A DNA stretch of 64,000 nucleotides. It comes from Cubamyces lactineus. Its lineage: Eukaryota; Basidiomycota; Agaricomycetes; Polyporales; Polyporaceae. Location: the NCBI GenBank assembly GCA_022376465.1, contig JACDTU010000001.1, positions 2,046,001 through 2,110,000 on the forward strand. Direction: 5' to 3'. Shown in pieces: positions 12,038-24,986 of this stretch (the first letter of the stretch is position 1; each line of letters opens with the position of its first letter). The translations under genes and the position numbers were made by a program. Below the pieces are notes generated by a model, which was not told the DNA's origin, searched no databases, and saw only the letters and a program-made list of their open reading frames with translations.

Positions 12038-13211
12038 CTACTGCTGTAAGAACACTCTTTTGTACTACGAGGGACACTGTCACATTATACCATCAGATAC
12101 ATATTGATCTGAATTCACCTGCGGATGGTCTTCATGAGACTCGAGAGGTTGCAGAACCGTATGAGTCTTCGTCGGGCTTTCCGAGTCGCCTTGGGCGCTT
12201 GTGGCGCTTGTGGGTAGCCTCGTATGCGCAGGAGCGCAGAGGAGCGCCCGTTCCGCAACTTACTTCAGACGACAACGACGGCCACTTTTCTTTTCGCCTG
12301 CCGGTGCTCATGCAATGTCCTGCTTCGCTGTGCTTATGAATGTGTCATATTCTACTCGAAACTCTCCTGCTGTGAATCCTCTAGGCCTCGGGATACTATG
12401 AACACCCTAGATCAACGATACCGGCCTCTCGGATGCCTCCTAGAAACAACCATCTATTACTCGCAGCGGCGAAGGGTCAACTGTGTAGGCTCAGATGTTG
12501 ACTTGGCTCGTCTGTGTTGACACGCACCGCATGCAATAAGGGGTGTATCCAATCAGTCGCTCTACACCGTGACTTTGTGGCCCTGCTGTGGTCAAAGAAG
12601 AGTACCTGTTTTGATAGTCGACTCCTCGAAGCCACCGTCGAAGGGTTTTCGACCTTACTCCTCCCACGCCTTTGTTTCTCGCTTCTCACTGGGCTTTCAT
12701 GTCCTCCTCGCACATGCTTTCAAGGTACAGCTTGTTGGCTACGTGTCTTTCCAGAGGCTACACCGACTGCGCTCAGGGCCATGTCCTACAGAAACGGAAT
12801 CTTGAGGTACGCGGCGTCTCTTGCGATGTCGTACGTCTGAAAGCTAGTGGATCGCGTTGATCACAGTAGATCATTTGCGAATTGCGTTCGACTGATTGAT
12901 ATTCGAATTCATGGCCACATGTTCCTCCACTTACTTCCTCGGTGGCTCTCACCCGCCGGCTCCCTTGTCCTCGAGTTCCTAGCCGGACTCTCCTTGGGCC
13001 CCCACGAACTTGCGAATTGCTTCTTGACTGCTCTCTCTCATCCGCCTTAGAGATTCACCCCTCTCCTTTCGTTCACTCTTTGCGTGCTCCCTCGCCGTAC
13101 TTCTTTGGAGGCTCAGTTTCAGTATCCGAGATAACCTAGAGCGGCTGTAGCGATTCCCTTGACCACCAGACTACAGTGACCAGTGGGAAGAAACGAGTAA
13201 GTTACACGTAG
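12038..13211. other. Intergenic or unresolved 5' region of member C
   Basis: Several short + strand frames (about 12510-13140) have hydrophobic, Leu/Ser-rich stretches that could be a signal peptide exon for member C, but splice connections could not be fixed. No other gene is supported. Confidence 0.3.
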
Positions 13212-14695
13212 ATGCTTTCAACGTGTGTTGTTCGTGTTGACAGTCGCAGGATGTATCTCATATTCCGTCGCCATGGGTCTGCACTATCAAGAGCCTTTGG
13301 CAATCCTTTCGGCGGCGGAGAGAATTGTGCACGGTTTTTCCCTCCATGGGATTTCCAGTGTTCTCAGAGCGAGTCAACTACATCCACCTACAAGGCGACT
13401 TTGAGCTCGGAGGCGCCTTCTCCGACCGCTACGCAAACGACCGTTGTTGTTTCCTCAACAGTCATTACTTCCGTTACTGTTGTCACCAGCGGCAGCACAA
13501 CCACCGCCGAGACAACACTTATCACAGGTACTACTGTCACATCTGCGATCATCCCTACACCTCCACCTTCCGGCTCGTCTCCACCTTCCAAGAATACCTC
13601 GAATGAGCCTTCTGCAACTAACGAGTCATCCTCCGCCCCCAATTCCTCAGAACCAACGGCGCTTCAAGATAAGACGTCTATTGGCTCAGAGATTTCGCCT
13701 CTGCCTACTGTGCCGTCTCCGTCGCCCTCCATCCAAACGACAACAGTGTCTACGACGTTGAGCCCGACAGGCGCTTCCTCGGGACAGCAGCAAGTACACA
13801 GTTTGAGTGGTGGAGACATCGCCGCAATCTGCATCGCGTGTCTTAGTGTCTTAGCGCTCTCTGTGATCATCCTTCGAGCGTCCAAGAAGAGGGCAGCTAA
13901 CGCGGCTATGCGTTCAAGTCATAGTGCGTATGTGTTTCAGTTTACCACAGTTCTAATGGCTGACATGGGAGCCCAGGCACCCCAGGTACGGGCGCTGCTA
14001 GCATCGCACCGCAAGCAATTGTGCCCGAGCGCACTGCTCGCCACTCAAGTCGTAATCTCTCATCGGGACCAACGCGCCTTCCTTCTCCTGGTGCAATGGA
14101 GGTGATTCTGAGCGCAAATGAGAAGGGAAACCTTGATTTGAGCTATCTTGCACGTGGAGCCTCAACATCGTCGTCACATTCTTTAGCCATGTCTCCGACC
14201 TGCGCCCTTAGTCCAACCCCACTGAGTCCTTCGCTCCTAAGTCCTGCAGGACCCAGCCCAACCTCTGCCACCGCGTTACTCCCTGCGACGTTCAACGACG
14301 CGATGTCAACTCCCCCTGCGCTGAGCCCCAGTGTAATCAGTCCTGCCGCGACATTCCCCACCGACTCCAGCCTCGGCCCTTCCCCTGCGATGGCTTTCAG
14401 CCGTACGCCATCTTCTCCTATCGTCGCGAGCCCGGCGACTGCCCCTGCACGCCGTTTCCGGGGTGCATGGGACGACCCCCCTCCGACGCCTGAGTATCGT
14501 CCACTGTCACTCCAAATGAACGAAGTCGCCTCGTTTGTTCGACCGGGAACGTTGGATCCTGCCCAGTCTATACCACCTGCGGACGCGAATGAAGCGAGCT
14601 CCGCCCACAGAAACCCAGCGTTCCGAGATAGCGTCCTCGGGGACGGTCGAAGTGAGACCGAGGGAGACCAGCTACCCGAGTATAGCAGGTACTAG
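13212..14695 (+). CDS. Array member C: mucin-like single-pass membrane protein
   Basis: Function unknown. Exon 1 (to 13923) carries a short Cys-containing segment (PPWDFQCSQ), a Thr/Ser-rich stalk with TTVVVSSTVITSVTVVTSGS, and a transmembrane helix (GDIAAICIACLSVLALSVIIL) followed by Lys-Lys-Arg. A phase-1 intron of 53 bp (13924-13976) leads to exon 2 (13977-14695), a 239-residue tail rich in Ser-Pro repeats (ALSPTPLSPSLLSPAGPSP). The tail ends QLPEYSRY, a degenerate LPxY version of the PPxY seen elsewhere. Start unresolved. Repeated Ser-Pro pairs suggest proline-directed phosphorylation, which is inference. Confidence 0.65.
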
Positions 14696-15761
14696 AAGGC
14701 TGTTCCACTGGCATATATGACTGCGCGAACGGTGTCATATGTTTCTGGTTAGTACTCCATGCATATGCCGTGTACGGACGTCGGGGATAACATGATGCTG
14801 TCAGGAGTTGCGGGTATGCTGTTCCATGTATGATCTCCCTTTCGACGTGAACAATGGAATAGAAGCGTGGTGCGCCGAGATCCCCACGAGCCCATGCATC
14901 TGTGGACGACAGATGCTCCTTCGTCGGGCTTGCGTCGGCGTCTTGACCGCACAGCTTTCACACAGTGCATAACGGCAGTCGATGAGGGAGATATTGTGCT
15001 AACACCGCCGCTGGACTTCTATGCTGAAAAGCTGAGTATTTGAGGCGAGGTGCGGTTTGGGCTCGGCGGTGTCCGGTGCAGGCCATCATCATAGGCGCAC
15101 ACTTCCATGGATCAAGAGTATATGAACTTGGTCATTAACGAGAGCTCCATGTGGAGTTCCGGGTCATGAATGACTTGATGTTACACTTCCACAGATGGAC
15201 GCGTAAAAGCATTCTCTTCTACATACAGAGACGACTATCACCTTCTCGATACACGCGGTACGAACGCATCAGTCTGCGACCGTCTCGACCATTTCCAAGG
15301 ATCCGTGGTGTACTTGCCAAGCTCGACCAGGTGATGTCCTGTGTACTGTCGATCTATACCTGGAACACACCTCTGATATGATTCATTCTGGCAGATGCTT
15401 CCCTTCAGGACGGATTACCCCGTCGATTGGCGTGTCATATGGTACAGTCAGCATAAGAGGTTCGGACACCATAGGCCATAGCTCGTTCAGCCTTCGCGAC
15501 ACTCCTTTCTGGCCTTCCCCGAAGTGCTGCTTGTGCTTCTCATGCCATATTGGCTTTCCACTCCTTAACACTCTCCTTTCGTTTGTAAGTCTGCGCCGTC
15601 GCGACGACGACGTATGTACGCTGACCACTAATCTTCAGACAATCTTTGACTTCGATAACGGGAACGCATTGTGTGTAGTTCGTCGTCTAACCGGAATCCC
15701 CTTTACCCAGTACGTCTTCCCCGCATTTATATTCTAGAAAGTTCGCTCATATACCGCCATA
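14696..15761. other. Intergenic or unresolved 5' exons of member D
   Basis: No complete gene. A possible exon reads through about 15220-15330 and a second (TIFDFDNGNAL...) lies after a CTTCAG acceptor near 15640. Both could be ectodomain exons of member D, but the chain cannot be confirmed by frame alone. Confidence 0.3.
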
Positions 15762-17306
15762 GTGCATATACGTATGTACTTACCTCGCTATCCCGACGAG
15801 GGCAACTCTACCATTTCGAGTGGTGATGGGCTCGGGGGTCCTTCGACAACCTCTAGTCCGACCTCAACCAGTACCAATGGGAACACAACATCAACATCGC
15901 TGACTGCCACGCAAAATGATGGAGGCTCGACGAGTGGCGTTGGTACGAGCTCTCTTGGTGAGCCAGAACGCTCGTTATCCATCTTGACTTTCCGAAGCTC
16001 ACTTATATTCTTTTCGAGCTACAGCTGACAACGGAACTGGGACGACGTCGCAGTCATCCACTGCTAGTGGGGGTGCGAGCACTACCACTTCATCACAACC
16101 TGGCCAGGCAACCTCAAGCGACCCTGGCGGCACTAGTTCGGCGAGCGGGCCAGTGAGGATAGGCATGTCTTCCTCTGTGACATCCTCGACGCAACCTGCG
16201 GCTTCCACCGGTTCTCTCAGCGCCCATTCTGCTTCGGTTGTAGTGACTCCTCCAACCTTCATCACGACGTCCCAGACAATCCAAACGGCAACCCCAGACT
16301 CTTCCTCTGCACAGGCATCTACTTTTTTGACATCTACGACGTCTCTTGTGGCCGATGAAACTTCTCTCACCTCCCTCGGGTTGTTCAAGGCCTCATCTAC
16401 AAGCTCCACGGACGCTACTCCGTCTTCGCAACCAGCTCAGATACCAGCCTCTACTCCTCAAGGCCTCGATACTACGTCATCTTCAGCCTCGTCGGGCCTT
16501 GCGGCCAGTGATGGATCAACTGTAACGGAGTCGCCGTCGCTTCCTCCGGTGCCTCAGATCCAGCCGGCTACGGCTTCCTCGTTTGTCGCTCCTGCAGCAG
16601 TCACATCCTCGTCTTCCGGGGCTCTTCCTGGGACCCCTCAGTCGATGAACGTCGCTGCGATTGCAGCTACGAGCATCGCAGCCACCATCTGCATTGCACT
16701 CTGCGCTCTATATATGCTCGTCCGACGTAGGCGGCGCAAAAGCGCATCCCAGAGATCTTATAGTGAGTAACAATCCTCTATGTATCTCGAAGTAGTATGA
16801 TACCAACGGATGACCCCTACACAGCCCCGGCGAAGACTCCGGAGAAATTGCGCATCACCTCGTCGCGCTACAGCAAGCACTCCAAGTCTCTCTCGCAAGA
16901 TAGTATGGACGCCGAAGTGCTCTCCACCCTGGACATCAGCGCCCCGATGGAGACCTACTACTTCCACTCCTCGCCTACCACGCACGCCCGTGACACGCCC
17001 AACCCCAGCCACCAGCCCTCGGAATCGCTCGCGCTTCTCATCCCTTCGCAGAACCTCTTCCGGGGCCCGAGCACCAGCAACCGCTGGTCGCGCGACAGCG
17101 GCGCACTGCCCTCTTCTATCTATCTCGACCCAGCCATCATCCGTCCCGTCTCGCCGCTATACGCCTGGGGCCCGGATGCGGTTAGCTCGGAGGGCCAGAC
17201 GCGGAGCACGCGCTCGTCGCGGAGCTCATCGTTGCCGCTCCACTGCAATCTGTCGGCCGGGCCACCGTCGTACGCATCGCTGAGAAGTTCTGACACCGAT
17301 CTCTGA
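15762..17306 (+). CDS. Array member D: mucin-like single-pass membrane protein
   Basis: Function unknown. Three exons are consistent (to 15957, 16025-16762, 16825-17306), both introns phase 1 with good GTGAG donors. Exons 1-2 encode an almost pure Ser/Thr/Gly/Pro stalk of about 270 residues, surely extracellular and probably O-mannosylated. The transmembrane helix (AAIAATSIAATICIALCALYMLV) is followed by RRRRRK. The tail exon ends AGPPSYASLRSSDTDL, with one PPxY motif 14 residues from the end. The tail segment ESLALLIPS resembles NANLLSLLIS in member F, and both stalks start with RYP...GNST, so D and F are sister paralogues. Signal-peptide exon unresolved. Confidence 0.68.
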
Positions 17307-17878
17307 TCATGTAGACCTGTCCCAACGATGCGGCTAAGGGGAGGAAGATAAAGGGAGGTGGTAGTACCAGTGCTCGAGTCTGAACCTTATCTATTGTTTG
17401 ACGTCTGCCATGGGATTGTTGCTGATGATATTCTGTTGTAATCGCACCTTGTGGACTGAGTTCGATGGGCAGACGACGTGCTGATACATCCAGTTCCTCG
17501 GGAACTGTCAGAAACTACCACCAGTTTGGAAGGTCAGTATTTGAGTCGCGTGTAACATTGTTGGTGAGCACCCAGTTGCATCATATGCATTCGCCCGTAT
17601 TGCATGCAGCAGGCAGATTACGCAAGTGATAGTTGTGTTTACCCAGATAAGGCGGCGTCAAGCTGGACAACGCAACAGGCCTCGCTTTCGAAGCGCGAGC
17701 TTCAGCACCCGCATAAACTGCAGTACTGATGAGTGGCAGCGATTCCCTACCAACTGTCGATTGAGTCCTAGTCCCGTCAATGCCATCGAGGGGAACTATG
17801 CATTCCCCGCTGCGGCATAGAGCTAATACCTTCGCGACTTGGCCGCTCGTCTACTGGTGACAGCTACACCCATGAGCC
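17307..17878. other. Intergenic, possible 5' exon of member E
   Basis: A short + strand frame (17626-17819) with a Cys-containing segment (INCSTDEWQRFPTNC) may be a small ectodomain exon of member E. It has no recognisable domain and no certain donor. Nothing else is seen. Confidence 0.25.
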
Positions 17879-18833
17879 ATGCAACCTAGGGATACCACCA
17901 GCACCATTGATCCCTTGGGACTCGGAGGAACCATCCTCGCTACAATCGCTGCCCTCCTGATCCTTGTCGCATATACTAGCCTCTTGCTTGGGTGGTGGAA
18001 GCCGATCGAGGCGGAAAGGGCGACCGAAAGAGTCAGAGCCAGCAATCCGTTCGGTGAGCGTCGTAAACCTCAGATTCCTCGTTCTACGCTCACGATCGGC
18101 GTACTGCACACCAGCGGACTTTGAGCCATTCGTAACACGGCGTCCGGCATATGCTGCCCATCACAGCTACACCAGCGTATCTACACGGTCTGCAAGGCAT
18201 GCTGCATCGCCATTGACGCCGAACTCGGAGTTCCCTAGTCCACGTCTCCCTGCAGCTGCAAGTTCACCTTCATCAGCGCCGGAGCCGCACACTGCAAGCA
18301 TCCTCGACGTCGAGTCCTCTATACTGCCCAGTGCGGTCGACGGACCCGATTACCCCGCGCGCGACGATCCTAGAGACGACGTATCCACAGTGCTGTCCCT
18401 GTCATCCACCGTCCCGCCGTCCTACAGGCCGTCACGTCCTACATACTCCAACAAACCCCTAGTGCCTCCCATGCCAGGAGTCGCTGGTCCTGCGGTTGCC
18501 GGTTCCACTTCCGATCCTAAGTTGCTTCCCGTCAGCTATCCTCCATCTTCGTTTTCCCAAAACCATGGAGGCCGCCCGGTCTCGTCGCGTCCTCGCGGTT
18601 ATACTCGGCCTCGAGGAGAGAGGCCTAGGAAATCACAAGATGGCGGTGTCCGGCTGGCGGGTGGGCCTCTCGGCGCGGTGGTATCTGAGCCGCAAGAGAA
18701 TCCTTTCGAGGAGTCGAGGAGTCTGGTCAGGACGCCAAGCACAAGGCCGCCATCTTACTGTACGCTAGAGGTGTCCCATGCATCAGCACCAGCTTTGAAC
18801 TCTTTGGAAAAGAACGAAAGCCGCGTAGGCTAA
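17879..18833 (+). CDS. Array member E: short-ectodomain membrane protein, DGG/PPxY tail
   Basis: Function unknown. Exon 1 (17879-18053) encodes a very short outside segment and a transmembrane helix (GGTILATIAALLILVAYTSLLLGWW), then basic residues. A 61-bp phase-1 intron leads to exon 2 (18115-18833), a tail of about 240 residues. The tail has VPPSYR in the middle, then a basic run RPRKS followed by QDGGVRLAGGPLGA, and RPPSYCT near the end. Members G, H, I, J and K share the DGG...GGP box. The first ATG may be internal to a longer gene, since an upstream exon with a signal peptide is expected but not identified. Confidence 0.68.
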
Positions 18834-20378
18834 CGGTATTATGTATAGTTACAGTCACGTGTTCGCGTTTACTTTTAGACGCTCAATACTAGTTTGTCGC
18901 CCTGCTGCTCTTGCCGACGAACCACGACTTGTGCGTGCTCCCATCCGTTCGCAGACCCTCGCTACTGCAACATGCTACCGGCTGAAATACGTCTACGGCT
19001 ACACCCTCTATGCGTGTGACCACTCAGAACTACTGCGCTGGAACCTCTCATTGCAAGGCATCTTCCTGATAGTTGGCAATACATCGATGACGGATGCGGT
19101 CAGCGCCATCACCTCTTCTACAAGTGTTCAAACTAAATCCGTCTCAGCTCAATCGAACTGAGATAGGGAAGTTTCCACGGGGAGCAACGCCTTGACTTAA
19201 CGACGTCCACGTCGCTCGCTTCGTCCAGGCAGATTCTGAAGCCTTCGCCACGCTCGAGAGATCCAACGGTTTTGTGTCAGCTGGGAGCCTACTCAACTAC
19301 ATATGGACGCGGTACGTTTTATCAAAGCTACAATACATGTTTTTTCTGAAGATTTCCCAGTCAAATGCAAGCGGAGGCCAATCGAACTTCCTATGGGGTC
19401 CAGCGCTATTCTACGTTCTCTGTGGCGAGGCCGTCCTGCTTGTGGCCGCTCTTGTTGCCATGTACGACCAGCGGAGTGGTGGGACACTCGCAAAGCATCT
19501 CATCCGCGAGGTGAGGGCGATACCAGGTAGGTTGCTCGCTGGCCGCCCCCCTAACACCGCCTCACCGCAGCTCTACAGGATTGGCTTCGCGTAGCAATTC
19601 TTGACCTCTGCGTCCCTCAACCCATTCCATGTGCTTCAAGCGCGTGCTGCATATTACAGATGCATTTGTTTGGTACATCGTGATTCTACTGTATGCTGCG
19701 AACGCGAAGCTGTCACGCTGTACAAAATTACGTTCAGCTATGCCAAACTACAGACAGCGAAAGTAGCGAGAGTACTTCTGTGAGGGTATGTTGCACAAGC
19801 GCGCCATATGCACTGTTCAGCCGTCTGACGCTCATCAGTCGAATGATTCATCGACGGACTCTGGAGGCGGTCCCCCGGTAGGAGACGCATCTGAGCGGTA
19901 AGGGCACATCATCATATCATCGTTTGTAGGGACTTGTGTCTGATTAAGTTTGGACTTCATATAGGGTGCAGTAAACGTATTCATTCGAAGTGTGGACTGC
20001 CGTTCTCGATCCAGTCCATCAGTCGATGCACTGCCTTCGACGACGTCCATCCATGCCGCTGTTCGTATCATACACACACCCTCCTCACACATATGCTTTC
20101 CCCTCGGCCTATGCAATCGCTCCTTCGTCTTCGACCGCCCGCGTTGCGTTCAGACACCAACCTTCATTTGCTCGTTCCTCGGACGTGAGCAGATATCTTC
20201 AGGCGCGTCAGCGCTATCATCCACAACGATCACCTATCCCTGGCTGGTTTCTGTGGGTCACAGCGGATCTCGCCTCTTGGTGTCTTTAACAAGATCTCAA
20301 TAGGTTGACAAATCTCGCCAAGCTGAAGTAGTGAGTTTCCGCCCAAGTGTTACAAGCGGCATGGTCTGACTTGCCGTA
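18834..20378. other. Possible degenerate array member or unresolved 5' exons of member F
   Basis: A + strand frame at 18841-19161 ends in a Ser/Thr/Val stretch (SAITSSTSVQTKSVSAQS), and another at about 19345-19520 reads through a strongly hydrophobic segment (LFYVLCGEAVLLVAALVAMY) followed by Lys/Arg-rich sequence and a GTGAGG donor. This order, stalk then helix then basic stretch, is that of the neighbouring array genes, so a decayed or unrecognised member may lie here. No tail exon with DGG or PPxY follows. Confidence 0.3.
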
Positions 20379-21790
20379 GTGGCTTACCGCTATCCCTCAC
20401 TCCGCATTCCTCCTGTATCTCGCAGGCAAGGTAACTCGACTTCCAGTGAACTCAGCACGACCACGAGTAGCGCGACGCTCGGTGGCAGCTCTAGTTCTGG
20501 GGTGGGCCCAACCGGTAACGGCCAAGGGTCGTCTACAAGCACAGAGACGCTCACAACGAAATCGGTCAAAGAAACGACGACAACGACTGGTAGGCTTCGT
20601 TCTGCCTTCATATGGTCACAACTACTCTACACAAATCTAATTCCGGTCACAGAAACTATATCTACGTCGACTACAGCCAGGGCAACGTCAATCATACCAG
20701 TCTCTGCAACGGTGATCTCTAGTTCTACGACCATTCGCTCTACCACTTCAGTCACAGGGCCAGATTCAATACCTACCACTATCTCGTCTGCAGCGGGCTC
20801 CTCTGCCCTAATAGATGTTCCATCTACAGAGAACGTAGGCATAACAGCATCTTCCGCAACGTCCAGCGTCCTTGTTCCGCCGACCCCCGTGGGACTAGGT
20901 TCGCCAGATGCGCGTCAAGATACCTCCAGCGTGGTGTCGTCTGGTGTCTCTGAGCCTATCGCATCAACGCCCGTTGGCTCCACAACCTCCGCTCCGCTGC
21001 CCATTTCGACGGATCCACACGACGGCGTGTCTGACCCACCCGAAACTGCATCTTCTATCCCTTCTATCCTTACAGCTATCACGCCCTCTCCTACGCGTGA
21101 TCAAACCGCCTCTCAGTCCTCTAGCGCGGTGCATGCGCCTGCACCCACAACCCATGTTGCAGCAATCGTAGGGATATGTTTGGCCGTACTCGTTGTTTTG
21201 GGTATTAGCACGCTCTGCATCTTCCAGTGGCGAAAGAAGCGTCAAGCGAAGACCGCCACGAGGCCATATAGTGAGTGGCCAAACGTGGCTCAGTTCAGAG
21301 ACGGTACATTCTGATGTAACCACCTGTTTTAGTGACCAACCGGAATAGCCTGGGCGGTGAGAGCTTCAGAGCACTCCGTCTCAGCGGAGAAAGCAGGTCG
21401 ATTCCAGATATGAGCATCTACCCCTCACCGCCACCCCCGACCTTCGACGTTCGCACGTCCACGGGCATCTACAACTTCCCGGTCCCACCGACGACCCGAG
21501 CCATATCCGACGCGCGGGCGACCCCAGAGAACGCGAACCTCCTGTCACTCCTTATCTCATATTACGACGCTCGCTCCCCAAGCCGTAACAGTGACGCGTC
21601 CCAGGGCGAATCTTCTCTACCTTCGGACATCGTGGACGCGTCGGCGGAACCCATGGACTGGTCAGAGCCCGACATTCTCCCTAGAGCGAGCTCAGAACTT
21701 ATGCAAAGGGAGTGCCTGAACGAGTCACAGACATCGTTACCATCGGGCTGCGATCTATCCATGGAGAAGGATGTGTACTGCGCTATCTGA
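20379..21790 (+). CDS. Array member F: mucin-like single-pass membrane protein
   Basis: Function unknown. Exons to 20589, 20653-21270 and 21333-21790 join through two phase-1 introns of 62-63 bp. The outside part is a Ser/Thr-rich stalk of about 240 residues. The transmembrane helix (VAAIVGICLAVLVVLGISTLCIF) is followed by QWRKKRQAK and a TRPYS junction typical of this array. The tail, about 150 residues, has a PSPPPPTF segment but no PPxY and no DGG box, unlike most members, and ends in an acidic, Cys-containing C-terminus. It pairs with member D by exon layout and by stalk and tail similarity. Signal-peptide exon not found. Confidence 0.66.
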
Positions 21791-22846
21791 GGAAGAGCGG
21801 CTTCTCGACGGGATGAGGCTGGCGGGAGAGGCGGCGGCGGCGGCGGCGAAGAGGACCTTGAGACCAGACATTGACATCACTTCTTGACAGTGTACTTGTA
21901 TCTTGTTCGGGATGAAAGACCGTGATTCCTGACGCCGCTGGGTGATACAGAAAATTCATACGCTCTATTGTGAGTTAGGTACCACTCAATCACAAGACGC
22001 CGTAAGCCACAGCATCAGAGTTTGGACGTTGCTGAGATGTTCTCATCTACAGGTAACTGATGAAACTGTCCACAAATTCGCTGGGTATGGAACACGCGCC
22101 CCTGTTGATATATCAGTAGGAAGGAGACTTCAAAACGTCGGCAGCTATCTCTCAACCTGGACATCATTGTTTGCTGTACTGGTTTATGGCGCCTGCGGCA
22201 CGGCGTCTACACAACTCCGAGTCATCTGGTTCAACATTCTTGTCGGGATTACTCTCACGCTCATTGTCAGTACGCCAGGTACGTGCGACACAACCTGACT
22301 GCATTATCAGAAGTATGATGACGATGGGTGGACAGAACGCTAGGGCTGGGACGGGATCGGGCGACCCGCGGAGGGCCATATCTCAAGGGCCAACCATCGC
22401 GTCACTCCAACGTTCCCGTGGTTGCGCGTTCGACTGTTCTTCTTTGACAACCTCTGTGCTCGCGAACGTATGGCATACAACTTCAGCGATACGTCTTGTC
22501 CCCCGGTCTCTGTATGCCTCAACTCGATGGAAGAGAATAGTGTCTTCATGAGGGCTCGTGGTCGTTGTAACGCCATCAAGCCCCCTCCTGCGCTCCCACG
22601 TCCCGCATTCACCGGAAGAGTCATAGCACCGCCGCTGGTAAAGTGCGCCTTTTCGGGAAGGCCGGATCACAGTCTCATGCAGCATTCGGACATACACCAC
22701 TAGACCGCTGGAGAGCATGTATCGGCAGATCTGCCTCTGCGAAACTCTTATACTCGTACATCAACGTTTTCGACTTGGTACATCCTCCTGGCTACCCTGA
22801 CTCCCTTCCTCAGCTTGTCGCTGACAAGTCGCTCTTTTTAACATAA
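21791..22846. other. Intergenic, possible 5' exons of member G, GC-triplet run
   Basis: A short (GGC)n-like run lies at about 21830-21850, just past the stop of member F. A hydrophobic + strand segment at about 22230-22290 (FNILVGITLTLIVS, then a GTACGT donor) and a Cys-containing frame at 22422-22700 could be exons of member G or of a decayed relative. No chain is confirmed. Confidence 0.3.
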
Positions 22847-24104
22847 TTGTATCAGGTCTTTAATACCCTCCTTTCTTCTTTGCATCGGGACGCAATGGTA
22901 GCGACCGCTGCTGATGCTATCCTTCGATCTCGCGCCGATACGGACCCCTCTCCGCCATCGCGACAGGACATGGTCATTGCGCTTGGGATTCCGGCGTTCA
23001 TCGTGCTGTGTATTGGCGCGGCACTTATCCACTTTATTTATCGACGGGTGCAACGGAAGGAGAAGGCAGGTGCGGGACAAGCTCGTGAGTAGAGATTCAG
23101 TAGCTTTAGTGTGCATATCCAACGATTCTCACTCTCGGTGGGCAGCATCCCTCAAGCACCGTCGCAACCATAAGGAAGATTCAAAACCTCCATCGGAAAA
23201 GAATCATGACGTGGAGGCAGGCTGCCTCGAGGCGAATCATTGCCCCCATATGCATACAGAACCAGGATGGGTGATGGTCGTCGGTGGCGGAGAGGGGATC
23301 CCATCCGGGGCTGACGGACCGTCACCCAATCACCACTCACCCACTCCTCCACCGGCCGTACCTTCGCCTCCTGCTTCCTCAGATCACTTATCTTTACGCG
23401 AACCCGTCTCACTCAGCGAGATCAGCCCACCTCCTTCTGCAATGGTGCGGCCGCGCTCGAGCCTCGGGACGAACTATTCGTATTACAACTGGACTAGCGC
23501 TGCATCGGACGCCGAGGAAACCTTTCCAGACCGCGCGACAGAGACAACCAGAAGTCGCGCGTCCCGTGTATCGGACCCGTTCAGCAACAGAAGTACAGCC
23601 CTGGACCACGACGAGCCCGACTGCGCTTCCGACAGCGGTACCATGTCCACTCTCCCACCGTCATACCGTACGCAAAGGGCTACGACTACCCCCTATCATC
23701 AGAGACATGCACTCCCGCCGCCACCGCCTATATCTTCGTCCGACGTTAATCCCACATCCCCTCCCTCCGCGTTCATAGCTCGCCGTAGAATCAGTGGGAT
23801 GTTCGGTCCGCGTCCCAACGTCCGTTCCTCGCTGGGCCAAGTAGAGCCCGATACACCTTCAGCTCAAGGGTCGGCCTCGGACGCACCACATACCGTTGCT
23901 GGTGCCGTTCAGGACACTCGTGCAGCCGGTACGCGCTCCAATCGACCACAGGGAAAGCGTGGTCCTCGGAGAAAATCAGTAGACGGTGGCGTATCTCTGG
24001 CGGGTGGTCCGCCTCAGGAGCTGCCACCGTCATACAATGGCCCCAGGGCAGCGAAATCGAGCGAGGGTCGGAAGGGGCGGACAGTACGGACGGTTATGAC
24101 GTGA
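22847..24104 (+). CDS. Array member G: short-ectodomain membrane protein, DGG/PPxY tail
   Basis: Function unknown. Exon 1 (to 23084) encodes a short outside segment and a transmembrane helix (MVIALGIPAFIVLCIGAALIHFIY) followed by RRVQRKEK. A 61-bp phase-1 intron (23085-23145) leads to a tail exon of about 320 residues. The tail contains TLPPSYRTQ in its middle, then GPRRKSVDGGVSLAGGPPQE and directly ELPPSYNG, so it has two PPxY motifs and a basophilic RRxS site beside the DGG...GGP box. The exon start lies after a TATCAG acceptor near 22855; the true first exon is unknown. Confidence 0.68.
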
Positions 24105-24986
24105 TCTCATGGGTGTTCGCATAGTGTATCTATTGCGTCGTAGCGGTCGTCTTTAATCAATCATGCCCCGTCGTGCTTAGCTTTTGTTAGCTACATAGTG
24201 AGAATGCTACGGCTTAAATAAGAACAACTTTCGAGCAGGAATGCATTACACTGGATCTAACAAGGTACAGCAGCGCTGTACGACTGTCCAGGAGTTTGCA
24301 AAGCCGTCCAACGCAGCAGGCAGGCGGACGCACCTCTGGCGGTACTGCAACGAAAAATGACGCGATCACGTGGCCGTTCTCCTTGGTCAAGCGCGCAAAC
24401 TTACCTCGTCTGTTTCTTGCCGCACACCGATCGCGTTAGTTGTGCTGGATCCAATATGAAGAGAGGTACACAAGAGATGAAGGTGCCGTGCGACTGCAGT
24501 GCCTGGATTGCTTGGACACAATAGGTGTCGAATTTCGCCAAGTCATATCCCAAGCTCTCGCACAGTGGCGACACAATGACGGCTTCCGCTGGCAACTTCG
24601 CTTATCGGCGGCGTACATGAGTGCTACCACGCTCCTACGCCGCCCTTCCTACTGTGTATTGACTGTAAGTACTCGTACTCAGCGTCTAGGAACAACACGA
24701 TCCTGGGGAGAATGATGAGCCGCGTGTGCCAAGCTCGGAGACACTGGGCGTCTAAACGCCAGGCACTTATACAAATTGTTGCGTCCGGCTCCGTGCAGCT
24801 AAACGGTCGCGTTATGGATGACTCGCTCGTGAGGCCTTGAGTCCTTGTCACTTGTGCTTTGAGGTTCTTCCGTCCTCGAGTCCCTCGCCAAGTGTATCTC
24901 TCTCCTCCACACGCTTACTCCTCATACGACGCAAGTCGATACTCGCATTCCGCGGCCGTGGGGTAGACCTGTGATAACTGGCAGAT
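24105..24986. other. Intergenic region
   Basis: No supportable gene. It separates member G from the next + strand gene and probably contains that gene's promoter; no clear TATA element was identified. Confidence 0.4.

Noticed and set aside
22171..22700. Independent secreted protein upstream of member G
   Set aside because: Hydrophobic and Cys-containing pieces are in different frames with no consistent splice chain; kept only as possible exons.
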